Source of the DNA: JBGPRB01 sp964422155
GTDB taxonomy: Bacteria > Chloroflexota > Dehalococcoidia > Dehalococcoidales > RBG-16-60-22
Reading direction: 5' to 3'
Assembly: GCA_964422155.1 (NCBI GenBank)
Contig: CAYQZZ010000070.1
Coordinates: 1-10,670 of the forward strand
DNA length: 10,670 nucleotides
A program made the position numbers and the translations under genes. A model generated the notes under the pieces. The model saw nothing but the letters and a program-made list of their open reading frames with translations. It made no database searches and was not told the DNA's origin. Below, one piece after another: positions 1 through 6,408 of this stretch (position 1 is its first letter; each line of letters opens with the position of its first letter).

Positions 1-387
1 AAGGAACTGGGTGTTAAACCGATAGTGACCATCCGCGCCTATGCTACGGGCGGCGTCGACCCGGCTTACATGGGTCTGGGCGTTGTGCCGGCCACCCGGA
101 AAGCGCTCAATCTGGCGGGACTTACTCTTAAAGATATCGACTATATCGAGCTGAATGAAGCCTTCGCCTCACAGTCCATCGGCTGCATCAGAGAGCTGAA
201 TATAGACATGAGCAAGACGAACCTGCACGGCGGCGGGATATCGCTGGGGCATCCCATCGGCTGCACCGGCGCCAGGATTATCGTGACACTCATGAACGAG
301 ATGAAGAGACGCAACCTTCAGCTAGGTCTGGCGACCCTCTGCATCGGCGGCGGCCAGGGTATGGCGATGATAATCGAGAGAAAGTAA
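1..387 (+). CDS. Thiolase (acetyl-CoA acetyltransferase type), C-terminal part
   Basis: This is the last 128 codons of a thiolase; the frame is open from base 1, so the true start lies to the left. Thiolases condense two acyl-CoAs or cleave 3-ketoacyl-CoA, in beta-oxidation or acetoacetyl-CoA formation in the cytoplasm. Three C-terminal signatures are visible: NEAFA (from nt 154), GHPIGCTGAR with the catalytic His, and CIGGGQGMA with the second catalytic Cys near the end. The nucleophilic Cys of the N-terminal half is outside the window. The reading frame is intact and the GHP and CIGGG motifs are complete, so the enzyme is probably active. The substrate chain length cannot be told from this half. 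The gene is last in its transcription unit, because an intrinsic terminator follows 28 nt after the stop. Confidence 0.93.
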   Translation, partial: KELGVKPIVTIRAYATGGVDPAYMGLGVVPATRKALNLAGLTLKDIDYIELNEAFASQSIGCIRELNIDMSKTNLHGGGISLGHPIGCTGARIIVTLMNEMKRRNLQLGLATLCIGGGQGMAMIIERK

Positions 388-415
388 ACAGAAATATTAG
401 CACCGTCAAAATATA

Positions 416-451
416 GGGGCGGCATCTTATCCGGATGCCGCCCCACTTTTT
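416..451 (+). terminator. Intrinsic terminator after the thiolase gene
   Basis: A perfect 11-bp GC-rich stem (416-426 with 434-444) and a 7-nt loop are followed by ACTTTTT (445-451). It sits between two convergent genes. On the minus strand the hairpin is the same, but the downstream tract is only TATATTTT, so it may also stop transcription of the 469-801 gene, less efficiently. Confidence 0.88.
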
Positions 452-468
452 ATAAAATATCACCTGAA

Positions 469-801
469 CTACTTGGCTGACTTGAGGGCCGCCTTAACGG
501 CATCAACAGCCGCCTTTAATGATTTTTCATCGTATTCGATAAGCGGGTAGCTCTCGTAATTCATAAACCCGGCTGCGGCTATTGGCGACTGGAGGCTTTG
601 ATAATACTCCTCAAAACTGCCGTATTCGCCAATGCTGACGGAGCGACTTCCCTCGACCGTCATATAAAAAGAAAACTTGGCACCCATTTTCTTTTTTAAG
701 TCGATTACCCACTGAACACCTGGAACCGCAAGCTTAGCCTTTTCAGCCTGCGGTAGTGCCGAAACCGTATCTTTGAAAGTGCCAATTGTTAGAAATTTCA
801 T
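469..801 (-). CDS. Small conserved-looking protein of unknown function, 110 aa
   Basis: The protein has 110 residues, is soluble, and has no signal peptide or membrane segment. It opens with a beta-strand-like MKFLTIGTFK and has a central strand (FSFYMTVEG) followed by SIGEYGSFEEYYQSL. It ends in an Ala/Lys-rich helix. The strand-helix order and size suggest a ferredoxin-like (dimeric alpha/beta barrel) fold as in small DUF3303- or GYD-like proteins, but this is a weak impression and I do not recognise the family with confidence. The start is well supported by an AAAGGAGGA ribosome binding site (807-815) 5 nt before the ATG. The gene is monocistronic, with its own strong promoter at 1014-1041 and a leader of about 200 nt carrying a terminator-like hairpin. 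It is divergent from corA and convergent with the thiolase gene. No function is assigned. Confidence 0.8.
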   Translation of the reverse strand: MKFLTIGTFKDTVSALPQAEKAKLAVPGVQWVIDLKKKMGAKFSFYMTVEGSRSVSIGEYGSFEEYYQSLQSPIAAAGFMNYESYPLIEYDEKSLKAAVDAVKAALKSAK

Positions 802-894
802 CTTTCTCCTCCTTTATTTATATGTTATGAATAATGGCTGATTTTTATGTTTACCTAAGATTCACACCACCTCCCTGTCATTTATTCAGGATTT

Positions 895-957
895 TTAATA
901 AAAAAGACACTGTTTACCACCAGCATAAATTTTGATGATAACCAGTGCCCTTTTCAT
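895..957 (-). other. Possible 20-codon leader peptide ORF
   Basis: A short ORF (MKRALVIIKIYA... ending in CLFY, stop TAA at 895-897) starts 6 nt after a GAGGGTGA sequence that resembles a ribosome binding site. It lies inside the leader of the 469-801 gene and spans the whole hairpin at 906-949. Its position would let a translating ribosome disrupt the hairpin, as in attenuation. It contains no run of one amino acid that would point to a sensed metabolite. It could equally be chance, and only its placement argues for it. Confidence 0.2.
900..949 (-). terminator. Terminator-like hairpin in the leader of the 110-aa gene (candidate attenuator)
   Basis: Read on the minus strand, 949-934 pairs with 921-906. 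There are 15 base pairs, three of them G-U, with one G-A mismatch and a 12-nt loop. Six T (905-900) follow directly. The G-U pairs become A-C mismatches on the plus strand, and no long T tract follows there, so the structure is built for minus-strand RNA. It lies about 60 nt downstream of the predicted transcription start and about 100 nt before the start codon. Nothing on the minus strand upstream needs a terminator except this promoter's own transcript, so premature termination control is the natural reading. No known riboswitch or T-box signature was recognised in the leader. Confidence 0.6.
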
Positions 958-1013
958 CCGCTTCACCCTCACTGCCCAGCCTCTTATATGTTTATTTTAA
1001 AAAAGGATGCTCT

Positions 1014-1041
1014 ATTATACCCTTTTTTGTATAGTTGTCAA
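1014..1041 (-). promoter_or_regulatory. Near-consensus sigma-70 promoter for the 110-aa gene
   Basis: On the minus strand a perfect -35 TTGACA (1041-1036) and a perfect -10 TATAAT (1019-1014) are separated by 16 bp. The expected start of transcription is near 1007, giving a leader of about 205 nt before the ATG at 801. It is the strongest promoter match in the window. Confidence 0.8.
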
Positions 1042-1080
1042 TATCTCCTATAACAAGGTATTCCTCTATGTGCGCCGTTA

Positions 1081-1089
1081 TGTTAAAAT
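1081..1089 (+). promoter_or_regulatory. Possible extended -10 promoter for the corA operon
   Basis: TGTTAAAAT fits the extended -10 form (TG, one base, then TAAAAT at 1084-1089) and lies about 32 nt before the corA start codon. The -35 region expected near 1061-1066 is poor, which is acceptable for an extended -10 promoter. The operon that follows has no better candidate. The region 802-1121 otherwise holds only the divergent promoter and leader of the minus-strand gene. Confidence 0.4.
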
Positions 1090-1121
1090 AAATTAAAGCT
1101 TTTTACGAGAGGTGACTGGCG

Positions 1122-2078
1122 ATGGCTATCTCCCAAGCACAGGAAAAAGATAGAGAACCAACCATTAAAACCATCACCTGGGGTGACCTGACCTGGACTG
1201 ACATTGTGCAGCCGACAGATGAGGCTAAGAAATACCTGGCGGAGCGCTATCACTTCCACCCCCTGGCGCTGGACGACTGCCTCAGCCGCAAGCAGCTATC
1301 CAAAATAGATGTCTATCCGGGCTACATGTTCTTTATCTTTCACTTCCCGGTCTATGACAAGGAGACCCGTATCAGCACCAAGAAGCAGTGGTCGGTGTTC
1401 ATCGGCGAGAACTACCTGGTCACCCTCCGGCCCGGGGAGCTCCAGACGCTCGACAAATTTTTCCGCGATTGCGAGATTAGCGAGGAAGCGCGGCAGGAAT
1501 ATATGAGCCAGGGCTCCGGCTACCTGATTTATAAAATGCTTGACCGGGCTATAGACTCCTATTTCCCGGTTCTGGACAAAATCCTGAGCCTTATGGAGGA
1601 TATCGAAGACGTTGTCTTTGATGAGGAGGTTGAAACTGCTAAAGAAATCAGTATTTTAAGGAGAGATGTCATCACCCAGAGGGCTGTTATGTTCCCGACG
1701 CGAGCGATTTTTGCGCAGATGGAAAACAAGCTGAAACGCTTTTCTAAAACAGATATGACCGACCTTTATGGCGACCTCATGGACCACACCAACAAGATAT
1801 GCGAGACCCTGGATGAATGTAAAGAGATTATAGAAGTGTTCAAAGATACGGATTTTATCCTGGCCACTGACCGCATCAACCGGGTCGTGCGAATCCTGAA
1901 CATCCTGGCTACTATTTTCCTGCCTTTCGTTGTAATTTCCAGCATTTACGGGATGAATGTCATACTGCCGGGAGGGTTGGAAAGGGGAAGCTTAAAATCA
2001 TTTCTCATCCTGCTGGCTGTAATGAGTATAATTACCGGCAGCCTGCTTTTATTTTTCCGCCGACGCCGCTGGATTTAA
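1122..2078 (+). CDS. corA: CorA-family magnesium/cobalt channel
   Basis: The product is a 318-residue inner-membrane channel of the CorA family, which works as a homopentamer and carries Mg2+ (also Co2+ or Ni2+) into the cell. A long cytoplasmic N-terminal domain (to about 255) is rich in charged helices. Two membrane segments follow at about 262-280 and 291-312, with a positively charged tail (RRRRWI) that stays inside. The signature YGMN is at 276-279, at the end of the first membrane helix where it forms the selectivity filter. The outer loop after it (ILPGGLERGS) lacks the MPEL-type sequence seen in many CorA proteins, and the residue after GMN is Val rather than the usual Phe. The length is normal. 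The start is set by AGAGGTGA (1108-1115), 6 nt before the ATG. It is the first gene of a four-gene operon, and the next start is 3 nt after its stop. Confidence 0.92.
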   Translation: MAISQAQEKDREPTIKTITWGDLTWTDIVQPTDEAKKYLAERYHFHPLALDDCLSRKQLSKIDVYPGYMFFIFHFPVYDKETRISTKKQWSVFIGENYLVTLRPGELQTLDKFFRDCEISEEARQEYMSQGSGYLIYKMLDRAIDSYFPVLDKILSLMEDIEDVVFDEEVETAKEISILRRDVITQRAVMFPTRAIFAQMENKLKRFSKTDMTDLYGDLMDHTNKICETLDECKEIIEVFKDTDFILATDRINRVVRILNILATIFLPFVVISSIYGMNVILPGGLERGSLKSFLILLAVMSIITGSLLLFFRRRRWI

Positions 2079-2081
2079 GAA

Positions 2082-2759
2082 ATGAACATCTCATATCGCC
2101 TGGTGATAATCATCGCTGTTTTTATCACCTGCCTCATTACCGCCAACACCATTGCCGTTAAGATAATCAGCCTCGGCCCCTTTACCCTGCCGGCGGCCAT
2201 TTTCGTTTTCCCCATAAGCTATATCTTCGGTGATGTCCTTACCGAGGTCTACGGCTACCGGGTGGCCAGAAGGGTTATCTGGCTCGGCTTCATCTGCAAC
2301 CTGATTTTTGTTTTCTTCGCCTGGATAGGTCAAATTTTACCCCCGGCTTCTTTCTGGGGGGACCAGGCAGCTTATAAGACTATCCTTGGCTACACACCAC
2401 GCCTGCTGGCCGCCTCTTTCTGCGGCTACCTGGCCGGGGAATTCGCCAATTCCTTCGTCCTGGCACGTATGAAAATCCTGACTAAAGGCCGCTGGCTGTG
2501 GAGCCGGACTATCGGCTCGACGATAGTGGGAGAGGGACTGGACACCGCCATATTCATTACCCTCGCCTTTATCGGCACCTCTTCTTTTACATCGGTGATG
2601 ATACTGAATCACTGGCTGGGCAAGGTCCTTATTGAAACCGTCTTTACCCCGGCCACCTATGCTATCGTGAACTCATTGAAGAAAAGAGAAGGCATTGACA
2701 CCTACGATTATCAGACAAAGTACAATCCTTTTATAATATCGGTAAAGGGGAAGCCATAA
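2082..2759 (+). CDS. yhhQ: YhhQ-family queuosine precursor transporter
   Basis: This is a 225-residue polytopic membrane protein, about six hydrophobic segments, of the COG1738/YhhQ (DUF165) family. E. coli YhhQ takes up the queuosine precursors preQ0 and preQ1. Family hallmarks are DVLTEVYGY (51-59), the polar helix GEFANSFVLARMK (119-131), and RTIGSTIVGEGLDT (142-155), where Arg, Glu and Asp lie inside membrane segments. The length is typical. It begins 3 nt after corA stops and its stop codon overlaps the next start (TAATG), so it is probably translationally coupled. No queuosine enzyme gene (tgt, queA, queG) is in the window, so the substrate is inferred from the family only. If the host cannot make preQ0, this gene would be its route of salvage. 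Confidence 0.88.
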   Translation: MNISYRLVIIIAVFITCLITANTIAVKIISLGPFTLPAAIFVFPISYIFGDVLTEVYGYRVARRVIWLGFICNLIFVFFAWIGQILPPASFWGDQAAYKTILGYTPRLLAASFCGYLAGEFANSFVLARMKILTKGRWLWSRTIGSTIVGEGLDTAIFITLAFIGTSSFTSVMILNHWLGKVLIETVFTPATYAIVNSLKKREGIDTYDYQTKYNPFIISVKGKP

Positions 2760-3538
2760 TGAATATCCGTATTCTCGGCGCACACAATATCGAATCTTAT
2801 AACAGCCGATGCATCAGCTTCTTAATCGACGATGTCCTGGCGATAGATGCCGGCTCCTTAACCTCCGGACTTACCTTTCTGGAACAGCAGAAGCTCAAGG
2901 CCGTCCTGCTCACCCACCAGCATTACGACCATGTCAGAGATATTCCGGCTCTGGGCATGAACTTCTACCTGTATGAGAAAACCATAGAGATATATTCCAC
3001 CCGGCCCGTCTATGAAGCCCTATCGGCTCACCTGCTCAACGATGTCCTTTATCCTGACTTCATGGAAAAACCCCCGGAGAAACCGGCGATACAGTTTAAA
3101 ATAATGGAACCCGGCAGGACAGAAACAATCGCTGGTTATGCGGTTTTACCAGTACCGGTAAATCATGCCGTGCCTACCGTCGGTTATCAGATTACCTCGA
3201 CCAGCGGTAAGAAAGTATTCATTACATCGGATACCGGGCCGGGCCTAATCCTTCAGCTGAAGGACTGGAAGCAGGTATCCCCGGACCTGCTTATCATCGA
3301 GCTAACCGCACTCAATAAATATACAGACTTCGCCCGCCAATCAGGCCATCTTACCGCCGCCCTGCTCCGGCAGGAACTGGAGGCCTTCCGCGAGATAAGA
3401 GACTACCTTCCGCACTTGGTCCTGGTGCACATGAATCCCCTGGATGAGAAGGGAATAAAAGCTGAAGTCGCCGTGGTAGCCAGGGCGTTAAATACTAAAA
3501 TCCGTCTCGGTTACGAGGGAATGCGAATAGATATATAA
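2759..3538 (+). CDS. Metallo-beta-lactamase-fold hydrolase, class II cyclic-nucleotide phosphodiesterase-like
   Basis: The protein has 259 residues with the binuclear metal site of the MBL fold: HQHYDH (53-58), a second His after a strand (NH, 135-136), Asp158 in SDTG, and a late His224 in VLVHMNP. Other features recall class II 3',5'-cyclic-nucleotide phosphodiesterases (PDEase_II) rather than glyoxalase-type members. These are the IDAGSLTSGL segment (29-38) before the HxHxDH motif, the buried IIEL (179-182), and SGHLTAALLRQEL (195-207), equivalent to the GHLTP helix. A cAMP or other cyclic phosphodiester substrate is therefore plausible but not proven; tRNase Z-like activity on another phosphodiester is the alternative. 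No signal peptide is present, so it is cytoplasmic. The start overlaps the yhhQ stop by one base. An AAGGGG site just upstream and the overlap both support this ATG. Confidence 0.87.
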   Translation: MNIRILGAHNIESYNSRCISFLIDDVLAIDAGSLTSGLTFLEQQKLKAVLLTHQHYDHVRDIPALGMNFYLYEKTIEIYSTRPVYEALSAHLLNDVLYPDFMEKPPEKPAIQFKIMEPGRTETIAGYAVLPVPVNHAVPTVGYQITSTSGKKVFITSDTGPGLILQLKDWKQVSPDLLIIELTALNKYTDFARQSGHLTAALLRQELEAFREIRDYLPHLVLVHMNPLDEKGIKAEVAVVARALNTKIRLGYEGMRIDI

Positions 3539-3540
3539 AG

Positions 3541-4044
3541 ATGGGTGGTAACAGTTCCGCCAACGAGGTACGATTCATCGTCGACCATAACGTGGGCAAG
3601 CTGGCCAGGTGGCTGAGGATGATGGGCTTTGACAGCCTGTTCTTCAGCGGAGATGATGACTCCGACATGGTCAAGCAAGCCCTGGCCGAAGGCAGGGTAA
3701 TCTTGACCCGGGACACCGAGATTATGAAGAGACGGGTTATCAATAACGGGCGCCTCAAGGCAGTCCTGATTGAAAGCGAGGAACCGGAACAGCAGATTCA
3801 ACAGCTTTTGGCAGCTATAGACCTGGTAGGCCAGTCCCGCCCGTTCACAATCTGCCTGGAATGCAATCAGCCGCTTGTTGAAAGAAGCCTGGAGGAAGTA
3901 AAGGAAAGAGTGCCCCCTTACGTTTTCAAAACGCAGACCCAGTACATGGAATGCCCTGCCTGTCGCCGCATCTACTGGCGGGGCACCCACTGGGCAGCGA
4001 TGATACGTAAGCTGGAGAAAATCGCGAATAAAAAAGAAAGTTAG
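3541..4044 (+). CDS. Mut7-C RNase-domain protein (PIN-like) with zinc ribbon
   Basis: The protein has 167 residues. The first two thirds match the Mut7-C domain (PF01927/COG1656), a PIN-like fold predicted to act as an RNase. A strand carries Asp15, then comes the family hallmark GKLARWLRMMGFD (19-31), acidic DDDSD (38-42), and ILTRD with Asp58. The C-terminal part is a zinc ribbon with CLEC (105-108) and CPAC (138-141). The acidic residues expected for metal-dependent RNA cleavage are all present. No in-frame start lies further upstream before a stop codon, and no good ribosome binding site is seen. The ATG is 2 nt after the MBL gene stop, so translation probably depends on coupling. It is the last gene of the operon. 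Its natural RNA target is unknown. Confidence 0.87.
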   Translation: MGGNSSANEVRFIVDHNVGKLARWLRMMGFDSLFFSGDDDSDMVKQALAEGRVILTRDTEIMKRRVINNGRLKAVLIESEEPEQQIQQLLAAIDLVGQSRPFTICLECNQPLVERSLEEVKERVPPYVFKTQTQYMECPACRRIYWRGTHWAAMIRKLEKIANKKES

Positions 4045-4068
4045 CATCAAGGCAATAATAACCGATAT

Positions 4069-4140
4069 GTCATTCTGGCGAAGGCCAGAATCCACTCAAC
4101 CTTTTCCCCACCACTGGATTCCAGCTTTCGCTGGAATGAC
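4069..4140 (+). repeat. Pair of inverted 26-nt palindromic (REP-like) repeats
   Basis: Two 26-nt palindromes (4069-4094 and 4115-4140) face each other across 20 nt. The left begins GTCATTC and ends GAATCCA; the right begins TGGATTC and ends GAATGAC. Each folds alone into a 7-bp hairpin with a 4-nt loop, and the pair can also fold together into one long arm. The two copies differ at five positions, four of which are paired changes that keep the stem. A third copy is at 9777-9802. This is a dispersed REP/MITE-like element. No T tract follows, so it is not a standard terminator, although it sits just after the operon end. Confidence 0.85.
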
Positions 4141-4181
4141 AATCCATAATTATTTACTAGATATTAACTGGAGGTGACACT

Positions 4182-4775
4182 ATGACTGTTTACGAAGCGA
4201 TATTAAAACGGCGGTCGATACGGAGATTTAAGAACAAGGCTGTTCCCTATAAAGCCCTGGAGAAGTGTATTGACGCCGGCAGATTGGCGCCGAGCGGCCG
4301 CAACCAGCAGGTATGCGAATATATCGTTATCAACGATGCCAGAGTTCTGCCGGGGATATTCGAGAACATAGGAGGCTCGGCAAAGATGCCGCCGGAAAAA
4401 GGTGGCCCGAGCCCAGCCCAGACGCCGAAGGCCTACACCCTCATCCTGGCAAACAAGACTCTTGAGGGCGATGCCAACCGCAGAAGGATTACCCTTTATG
4501 ACGTCGGCATGGCGGCGGAAAACATCATCCTTACCGCGCTGGAACAGGGCATCGGCGCCTGCCCGATACTGATGTTTAATGAAAAAGACCTGAAGCTGAT
4601 TCTGGAGATACCTGACGAATATGATATAGTCCTGGTAATCGCCATGGGTTACCCGGACGAAAGCCCTTTAGCCGAGGTAGCTGCCGACTCGGTCAATATA
4701 TGGGTGGACGATAAAGGCTTACGGCATGTCCCCAAGAGGAAGCTGGCGGACATCATACACCATAACAGTTTCTAG
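4182..4775 (+). CDS. Nitroreductase-family FMN oxidoreductase
   Basis: The 197-residue protein belongs to the nitroreductase (NADH oxidase/FRP) family of FMN-binding homodimers, which use NAD(P)H to reduce nitro compounds, quinones, flavins or other substrates. Motifs seen are RRSIRRF (10-16), the FMN-phosphate-binding Arg cluster; APSGRNQQ (36-43); the long helix VGMAAENIILTALEQGIGAC (108-127); and MGYPDE (155-160). The C-terminal RHVPKRKLADIIH is typical of short single-domain members in anaerobes. There is no ferredoxin domain and no signal peptide. The start has a full GGAGGTGA site (4170-4177), 4 nt before the ATG. No clear promoter is seen in the palindrome-rich gap upstream. The gene stands alone between the operon at 1122-4044 and the promoter at 4787. 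The substrate cannot be deduced. Confidence 0.9.
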   Translation: MTVYEAILKRRSIRRFKNKAVPYKALEKCIDAGRLAPSGRNQQVCEYIVINDARVLPGIFENIGGSAKMPPEKGGPSPAQTPKAYTLILANKTLEGDANRRRITLYDVGMAAENIILTALEQGIGACPILMFNEKDLKLILEIPDEYDIVLVIAMGYPDESPLAEVAADSVNIWVDDKGLRHVPKRKLADIIHHNSF

Positions 4776-4786
4776 TAAATGCCATA

Positions 4787-4815
4787 TTGACCGAAGCTGA
4801 ATATACTGCTACACT
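4787..4815 (+). promoter_or_regulatory. Sigma-70 promoter upstream of nnr
   Basis: TTGACC (4787-4792) and TACACT (4810-4815) are separated by exactly 17 bp. This places the transcription start near 4822, about 20 nt before the nnr start codon. It would drive nnr, coaX and, if transcription passes the repeat array, coaBC. Confidence 0.6.
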
Positions 4816-4841
4816 CAATTCAAAAGGAACTTAGGTACTCA

Positions 4842-6395
4842 ATGATAAAAATAGTCACCGCCGAGCAGATGAGGCAAATAGACCAGGAATGTATCCGACA
4901 AGGCACACCGGTCAGCGCGCTTATGGAAAACGCCGGCAAGGCCGTGGCGGAGGAAACCCGTGCCTGCCTGGGCGCTATAAAGAAACAGCATATCCTCTGC
5001 CTGATAGGCGCGGGGAACAACGGCGGTGACGGTCTGGTGGCCGCCCGCTACCTCCACGAGTGGGGGGCTAAAGTCAGCGTCTACCTGTGCAGTCGGAGAG
5101 CCTCCGACGACACCAATCTCAAGCTATTACAGGAACGCGGGATTAAATGCATCGAAGCTGAAGGGGATAAAAACCTGAAAAAGTTCGATAGCCTGCTGGC
5201 ATCGGCTACCTGTGTCATCGATGCGCTGCTGGGCACGGGGAAAATGCGTCCGCTGGAAGGCGTATTCAAGGAAGTGCTGGAAAGAGTTAATACTGCCAGG
5301 AAGAACCGCAACTTCAGTATTATCGCGGTCGATTTGCCTTCAGGAATGGATGCCGACACCGGCGCCGTCGACCCCGCCTGTACCTTTGCCGACATCACTG
5401 TTACGCTAGCCTTTCCCAAGACAGGCCTGTTCAACTTTCCGGGGGCGGAAAGAGTGGGCAAACTAAAAATCGCTGATATCGGCATACCCGAATCGCTGGC
5501 GGAATCCATTACCACCGAGCTTATCACGACAGAATGGGCGAGAGCCGCTCTACCCGGGCGTCCGCTCAACGCTAATAAGGGGAGCTTCGGCAGGGTCCTG
5601 GTGACGGCCGGCTCCATCAACTACATCGGCGCCGCCTATCTTGCCTGCAACAGCGCCCTGCGGGTGGGAGCCGGACTGGTAACCCTGGCTACCGCCAGCA
5701 GCCTGCAACCGATTCTCGCCTCTAAGCTGACCGAGGCAACCTATCTGCCTCTGCCGGAATCGCGGCCGGGTATCATATCGGTAGAAGCTGCCGATATCGT
5801 CTACCGGCAGTGCGCTCAATACAATGTCCTTCTCCTCGGCTGCGGCCTGGGGCAGAGTCCGTCCACGGTAGAATTCGTAAGCTCTTTACTCCTGAAGCAA
5901 GGACTTCCGGCGCTGGTACTCGATGCCGACGCCCTCAACATACTGGCCCGGATACCCAACTGGTGGCAACAGATTGGCGATGATGCTATACTTACGCCGC
6001 ACCCCGGCGAAATGGCCCGGTTGTGCGGGCTATCGCTGGACGAAATACAGTCGGACCGACCGGGCATAGCCAGAAAATTTGCCGCAGTGTGGCAGAAAAC
6101 GATTGTTTTGAAGGGGGCTTACACCGTTATCGCCGCGGCGGATGGTCGCTGCCGTATCAGTCCCTTCGCCAACCCGGGGCTGGCTTCGGCAGGGACGGGT
6201 GATGTCCTGGCGGGAGTTATCGCGGGCATGGCAGCTCAGGGACTAAAACTTTTCGAAGCTGCCTCTCTCGGCGTCTACCTGCACGGCGAGGCGGGCGAGA
6301 TGATAAGAAACGAATTGGGGGATGCCGGCATGATTGCCTCCGACCTTCTAAAGGCGCTGCCCGTGACCATAAAACAATTGAAAAACAGGGGTTGA
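4842..6395 (+). CDS. nnr: Bifunctional NAD(P)HX epimerase / ADP-dependent NAD(P)HX dehydratase
   Basis: This is a 517-residue fusion that repairs hydrated NADH and NADPH (NADHX, NADPHX). The N-terminal YjeF_N domain (about 1-230) epimerises the S and R forms. It shows GAGNNGGDG (56-64), Asp127 in VIDALLGTG, and VDLPSGMDADTG (163-174). The C-terminal ribokinase-like domain (about 240-510) dehydrates the S form using ADP. It shows NKGSFGRVLV (245-254), DADALN (361-366), TPHPGE (385-390) and the catalytic loop AGTGD (450-454). The size is normal and no key residue is missing. Ribosome binding is weak (TAGGT, 5 nt before the ATG), and AAGGA lies too far upstream. It has its own promoter, and coaX starts 13 nt after its stop, so the two are one operon. 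The linkage of NAD(P)H repair with coaX is a repeated arrangement of cofactor genes. Confidence 0.95.
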   Translation: MIKIVTAEQMRQIDQECIRQGTPVSALMENAGKAVAEETRACLGAIKKQHILCLIGAGNNGGDGLVAARYLHEWGAKVSVYLCSRRASDDTNLKLLQERGIKCIEAEGDKNLKKFDSLLASATCVIDALLGTGKMRPLEGVFKEVLERVNTARKNRNFSIIAVDLPSGMDADTGAVDPACTFADITVTLAFPKTGLFNFPGAERVGKLKIADIGIPESLAESITTELITTEWARAALPGRPLNANKGSFGRVLVTAGSINYIGAAYLACNSALRVGAGLVTLATASSLQPILASKLTEATYLPLPESRPGIISVEAADIVYRQCAQYNVLLLGCGLGQSPSTVEFVSSLLLKQGLPALVLDADALNILARIPNWWQQIGDDAILTPHPGEMARLCGLSLDEIQSDRPGIARKFAAVWQKTIVLKGAYTVIAAADGRCRISPFANPGLASAGTGDVLAGVIAGMAAQGLKLFEAASLGVYLHGEAGEMIRNELGDAGMIASDLLKALPVTIKQLKNRG

Positions 6396-6408
6396 AGAGG
6401 AGCGAAAT

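Noticed and set aside
802..1121. Known riboswitch class (cobalamin, M-box, fluoride, TPP) between the divergent genes
   Set aside because: No conserved core of these classes was recognised on either strand; only the promoter and the hairpin are supportable.
3511..4095. Long minus-strand reading frame opposite the Mut7-C gene (194 codons)
   Set aside because: The plus-strand frame has recognisable Mut7-C and zinc-ribbon motifs; the minus frame shows no domain and starts inside the palindromic repeat.
5081..5620. Minus-strand frame of 179 codons inside nnr
   Set aside because: It lies wholly opposite the well-supported YjeF_N domain, has low-complexity Ser/Leu/Pro composition and no domain.
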